From Prolixibacteraceae bacterium (lineage in GTDB: Bacteria > Bacteroidota > Bacteroidia > Bacteroidales > Prolixibacteraceae), in assembly GCA_016788685.1 (NCBI GenBank), contig JAEUSS010000410.1:1-9616 (forward strand): a DNA stretch of 9,616 bases, written 5' to 3'. Both the position numbers and the translations under genes were made by a program. The notes beneath the pieces were generated by a model, which was not told the DNA's origin, made no database searches, and worked only from the letters and a program-made list of their open reading frames with translations. Below, piece after piece: positions 7,887 to 9,616 of the stretch (positions within the stretch are counted from its first letter, which is position 1; each line of letters begins with the position of its first letter).

Positions 7887-7952
7887 AGAGAGTTGCGTGT
7901 TTTGTGTTGTTTTTGTGTTACAAAGTTCCCCTTTGGGGGGATTTATGGGTTT

Positions 7953-8675
7953 CTACCATCCCGAAGCCAGAATGTCGGCAATGTGGATAGGTTTGATGGG
8001 CAACTTGTTTTTCAGGATATATCCTTCGATGTTCATGATGCAGGAGGATTCCGTTGAAACGATATATTCGGCGCCGGTTTTTAGCGCGTTCTCTACTTTT
8101 TGCTCGGTCATAGCCGATGAAATGGCAGTGAACTTTGCAGAAAAGGTACCGCCAAATCCGCAACAGGTTTCGGTATCTTCCATTTCAACCAATTCCAGCC
8201 CCTTAACTTTCGAAAGCAAAAGGCGTGGTTCCTGACGGATTCCGTATTCGCGTAAAGCCGTGCAGGCATCGTGGTAACACACTTTGTGCGGAAATTCGGC
8301 TCCGAAATCGGTAAAATTTAAATGGTTCACCAGATAGTCGGTCAGTTCAAACAAATTTCGGTTTAGCCGCTGGTAATCTTCAAATCCAGCTTGTCCGTTT
8401 TTAAACAAGTCAGGGTAATAATTTTTAATAAAACCGGTGCACGATGCCGACGGGCTGATGATGTGCCTGTTGTTCGGGAAATCGCGGATGAACTTCTTAG
8501 CCAGTGTTTTAGTCTCATCCCAGTAGCCGCTGTTGAACGATGGTTGTCCGCAGCAGGTTTGTTCCGGATTGTAATTCACCTCAAGGCCAGCTTTTCGAAG
8601 CAATTTCACCGTATTAAATGCTGTGTCAGGATAAATCTGATCGATGAAACAGGGTATAAATAGATCGACAGTCAT
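7953..8675 (-). CDS. lutA: LutA/YkgE-type cysteine-rich (Fe-S) oxidoreductase subunit, solitary
   Basis: This protein belongs to the cysteine-rich CCG-domain family (LutA, YkgE, glycolate oxidase iron-sulfur type). LutA works with LutB and LutC in oxidising L-lactate to pyruvate in the cytoplasm. From the ATG at 8675 the 240-aa product starts MTVDLFIPCF and has two CCG domains. The first has Cys9, Cys41-Cys42-Gly and Cys79. The second has Cys133, Cys138, Cys171-Cys172-Gly and Cys212. The 240-aa length fits LutA. The frame continues upstream to 8807, but that extension reads through a terminator and a tRNA gene and is not coding. LutB and LutC do not follow: the next gene is cvfB-like. The upstream tRNA terminator implies a separate promoter at about 8676-8715, where I saw no clear consensus. 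A role in lactate use is therefore unproven; other redox partners are possible. Confidence 0.9.
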   Translation of the reverse strand: MTVDLFIPCFIDQIYPDTAFNTVKLLRKAGLEVNYNPEQTCCGQPSFNSGYWDETKTLAKKFIRDFPNNRHIISPSASCTGFIKNYYPDLFKNGQAGFEDYQRLNRNLFELTDYLVNHLNFTDFGAEFPHKVCYHDACTALREYGIRQEPRLLLSKVKGLELVEMEDTETCCGFGGTFSAKFTAISSAMTEQKVENALKTGAEYIVSTESSCIMNIEGYILKNKLPIKPIHIADILASGW

Positions 8676-8715
8676 ACAGTTTTTATTTGGGTTGAAGTTA
8701 CCAAAGACTTTCTTT

Positions 8716-8748
8716 AAAACAAAAAAGCTGCCCGATTGAGCAGCTTTT
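8716..8748 (-). terminator. Intrinsic terminator of the tRNA-Trp transcript
   Basis: Bases 8723-8731 and 8740-8748 are perfect inverted repeats, giving a nine-bp stem with an eight-base loop. The stem is AAAAGCTGC on the minus strand, so its core is G+C rich. On the minus strand it runs into TTTTTT, one G and then TTTT. It begins two bases after the 3' end of the tRNA. This is a textbook Rho-independent terminator, and it separates the tRNA from the lutA-like gene. Confidence 0.9.
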
Positions 8749-8749
8749 G

Positions 8750-8822
8750 CACGGGAGGAGCGACTCGAACGCCCGACACCTGGTTTTGGAGACCAGTGCT
8801 CTACCAACTGAGCTACACCCGT
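8750..8822 (-). tRNA. tRNA-Trp (anticodon CCA)
   Basis: A 73-nt cloverleaf reads on the minus strand. The D arm is GCTC/GAGC with loop AGTTGGTA. The anticodon stem is CTGGT/ACCAG with loop CTCCAAA, placing anticodon CCA at 8789-8787. The variable loop is GTGTC. The T arm is GGGCG/CGCTC with loop TTCGAGT. Discriminator G73 fits tRNA-Trp. CCA is not encoded and must be added after transcription. The acceptor stem ACGGGTG/CTCCCGT has a T6-T67 mismatch, which is unusual, though the other six pairs are intact. A -7 box lies upstream and a strong terminator directly downstream, so it is a single-gene transcription unit. Confidence 0.95.
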
Positions 8823-8838
8823 ATCCTTTTTGCGATTG

Positions 8839-8846
8839 CAAATATA
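8839..8846 (-). promoter_or_regulatory. -7 box of the tRNA-Trp promoter
   Basis: TATATTTG on the minus strand matches the Bacteroidota -7 consensus TAnnTTTG exactly. It ends 17 bases before the first tRNA nucleotide, giving a 5' leader of roughly ten bases. No TTG lies at the ideal 19-base distance; a TTG occurs 15 bases upstream of the box. Confidence 0.55.
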
Positions 8847-9048
8847 GTAATTACTTTTTCACAACCTAGAGAAAATAACGCTCCGGAAGCAAAAAAACTG
8901 TCCGGTTCACAGCGTCCTGCAGAGAATTTTGGCCTGACTTTTTCATAATCAAGAAAATAAAGCAAGCTAAAAATTCCGGGACTGTTCGATTTTTTTTTGC
9001 GCCGACATGTAAATGCGGGTTTTTAATCGTTCTCAGGTAAACTTTTTC

Positions 9049-9056
9049 TATCTTTC
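9049..9056 (+). promoter_or_regulatory. Possible -7 box for the MFS transporter gene
   Basis: TATCTTTC matches TAnnTTTG except for the last base and lies 32 bases before the transporter ATG. At the expected -33 distance there is TCG instead of TTG, so this is a weak candidate. The remaining bases between this box and the tRNA promoter show no other feature I can support. Confidence 0.3.
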
Positions 9057-9088
9057 CTGTCCCTGTTAAATCAAAAACCTCCTTGGTT

Positions 9089-9616
9089 ATGACTTCTCAA
9101 CCTGCCTTACGCATTGAAAAGAATGTGATCATCATTTTCGGAATTACTCTGATTGCTGTGATGGGCATTTCGAGTATTACTCCGGCGTTTCCGGGAATCA
9201 TCCGGTATTTTGGAATTTCAACGCAGCAGGTGGGATGGCTGATTGCGGCATTTACGCTTCCCGGTGTGTTTTTGACACCGGTTACAGGCATTCTGGCCGA
9301 TCGCCTGGGACGCAAGCTTGTGTTGGTTCCGTCGTTGTTTATATTCGCTATCGCAGGCTTTTTATGTTCGTTCACGCGCGATTTTCATTCTTTGCTGTTT
9401 TTTTTGTTCTTCGAAGGAATTGGGGCTGCAGGGCTTTCGAGCATCAATATTACACTGATTGGCGATTTATATTCAGGAGATAAACGGACAGCCCTGATGG
9501 GCTACAATGCCAGTATCCTGAGTATCGGGACAGCTGCATACCCGGCGCTTGGCGGTTTTATTGCAGCTTTGGGCTGGCAGTATATTTTTTACCTTCCTTT
9601 GCTGGCGATTCCGCTT
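9089..9616 (+). CDS. Major facilitator superfamily transporter, DHA1-like (5' part; 3' end outside window)
   Basis: This is an inner-membrane secondary transporter, probably a proton-coupled drug or metabolite exporter. The 176 visible codons begin MTSQPALRIEKN, with a short cytoplasmic N-terminus. Hydrophobic helices lie at about residues 13-36, 46-67, 77-95, 101-123, 137-158 and from 164 on. Between helices two and three is MFS motif A, G67-ILADRLGRK-76, with Asp71 and Arg72. Helix five carries YPALGG (151-156), resembling motif C of the 12-helix drug:H+ antiporters. Helix four has FEGIGAAG, without the arginine often seen in the motif B RxxQGxG. The frame runs off the right edge without a stop. 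The start was chosen because it is the first ATG ahead of helix one. No Shine-Dalgarno sequence precedes it. The gene is divergent from tRNA-Trp, 266 bases apart. The substrate cannot be predicted. Confidence 0.9.
   Translation, partial: MTSQPALRIEKNVIIIFGITLIAVMGISSITPAFPGIIRYFGISTQQVGWLIAAFTLPGVFLTPVTGILADRLGRKLVLVPSLFIFAIAGFLCSFTRDFHSLLFFLFFEGIGAAGLSSINITLIGDLYSGDKRTALMGYNASILSIGTAAYPALGGFIAALGWQYIFYLPLLAIPL

Noticed and set aside
7927..7941. 5-bp C/G hairpin just after the lutA-like stop
   Set aside because: The stem is short and on the minus strand no real T-run follows it; too weak to call a terminator.
8676..8807. 44-residue N-terminal extension of the lutA-like protein
   Set aside because: It reads through the tRNA 3' part and its terminator on the same strand; the family's conserved N-terminus begins at the ATG at 8675.
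8736..8948. A 70-codon + strand reading frame across the tRNA-Trp region
   Set aside because: Its N-terminal half is the antisense of the tRNA, giving the familiar spurious GATRTPDTW-type peptide; it is not a gene.
9077..9084. Acctcctt just ahead of the transporter start
   Set aside because: This matches the anti-Shine-Dalgarno sequence itself, not its complement, so it cannot act as a ribosome binding site; taken as coincidence.

Overview
This window looks like chromosomal DNA of a member of the Bacteroidota. Signs of this are a TonB-dependent receptor with an N-terminal carboxypeptidase-regulatory-like domain, a Bacteroidota-style topoisomerase III, start codons without Shine-Dalgarno sequences, and TAnnTTTG-type -7 promoter boxes. 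The moderate G+C and the style of the intergenic spacers suggest an environmental polysaccharide degrader, perhaps of the Marinilabiliales/Prolixibacteraceae, but that placement is only an impression. No transposase, integrase, phage gene, CRISPR array or rRNA is visible.

Layout. On the + strand at the left edge (1-1596) is the 3' part of a GH78 alpha-L-rhamnosidase. A long nested hairpin (1602-1671) separates it from a convergent block on the - strand. In transcription order that block runs from right to left: tRNA-Trp (8822-8750) with its own promoter and a strong intrinsic terminator; a solitary LutA-type cysteine-rich protein (8675-7953); a CvfB-like S1-domain RNA-binding protein (7886-7047); DNA topoisomerase III (6950-4593); a small His-rich membrane protein (4540-4172); and a TonB-dependent outer-membrane receptor (4060-1688). 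At the right edge an MFS transporter starts on the + strand (9089) and runs off the window. There are no gene-free stretches above 300 bases; the longest (8823-9088) holds the tRNA promoter and the upstream region of the transporter.

How the genes relate. Most are housekeeping or metabolic genes with no obvious shared pathway. The one pair that looks like a functional unit is the small His-rich two-helix protein and the TonB receptor. They share a strand, are 111 bases apart, and follow a promoter of canonical Bacteroidota form (TTG-N19-TACCTTTG) whose upstream edge abuts a 13-base palindrome. The His-rich periplasmic loop, together with a CxxC in the receptor plug, makes metal or metal-chelate uptake the best working hypothesis. 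This is the most interesting unit in the window. The tRNA-Trp has a U-U mismatch in its acceptor stem and is not next to secE-nusG, where it is often found.
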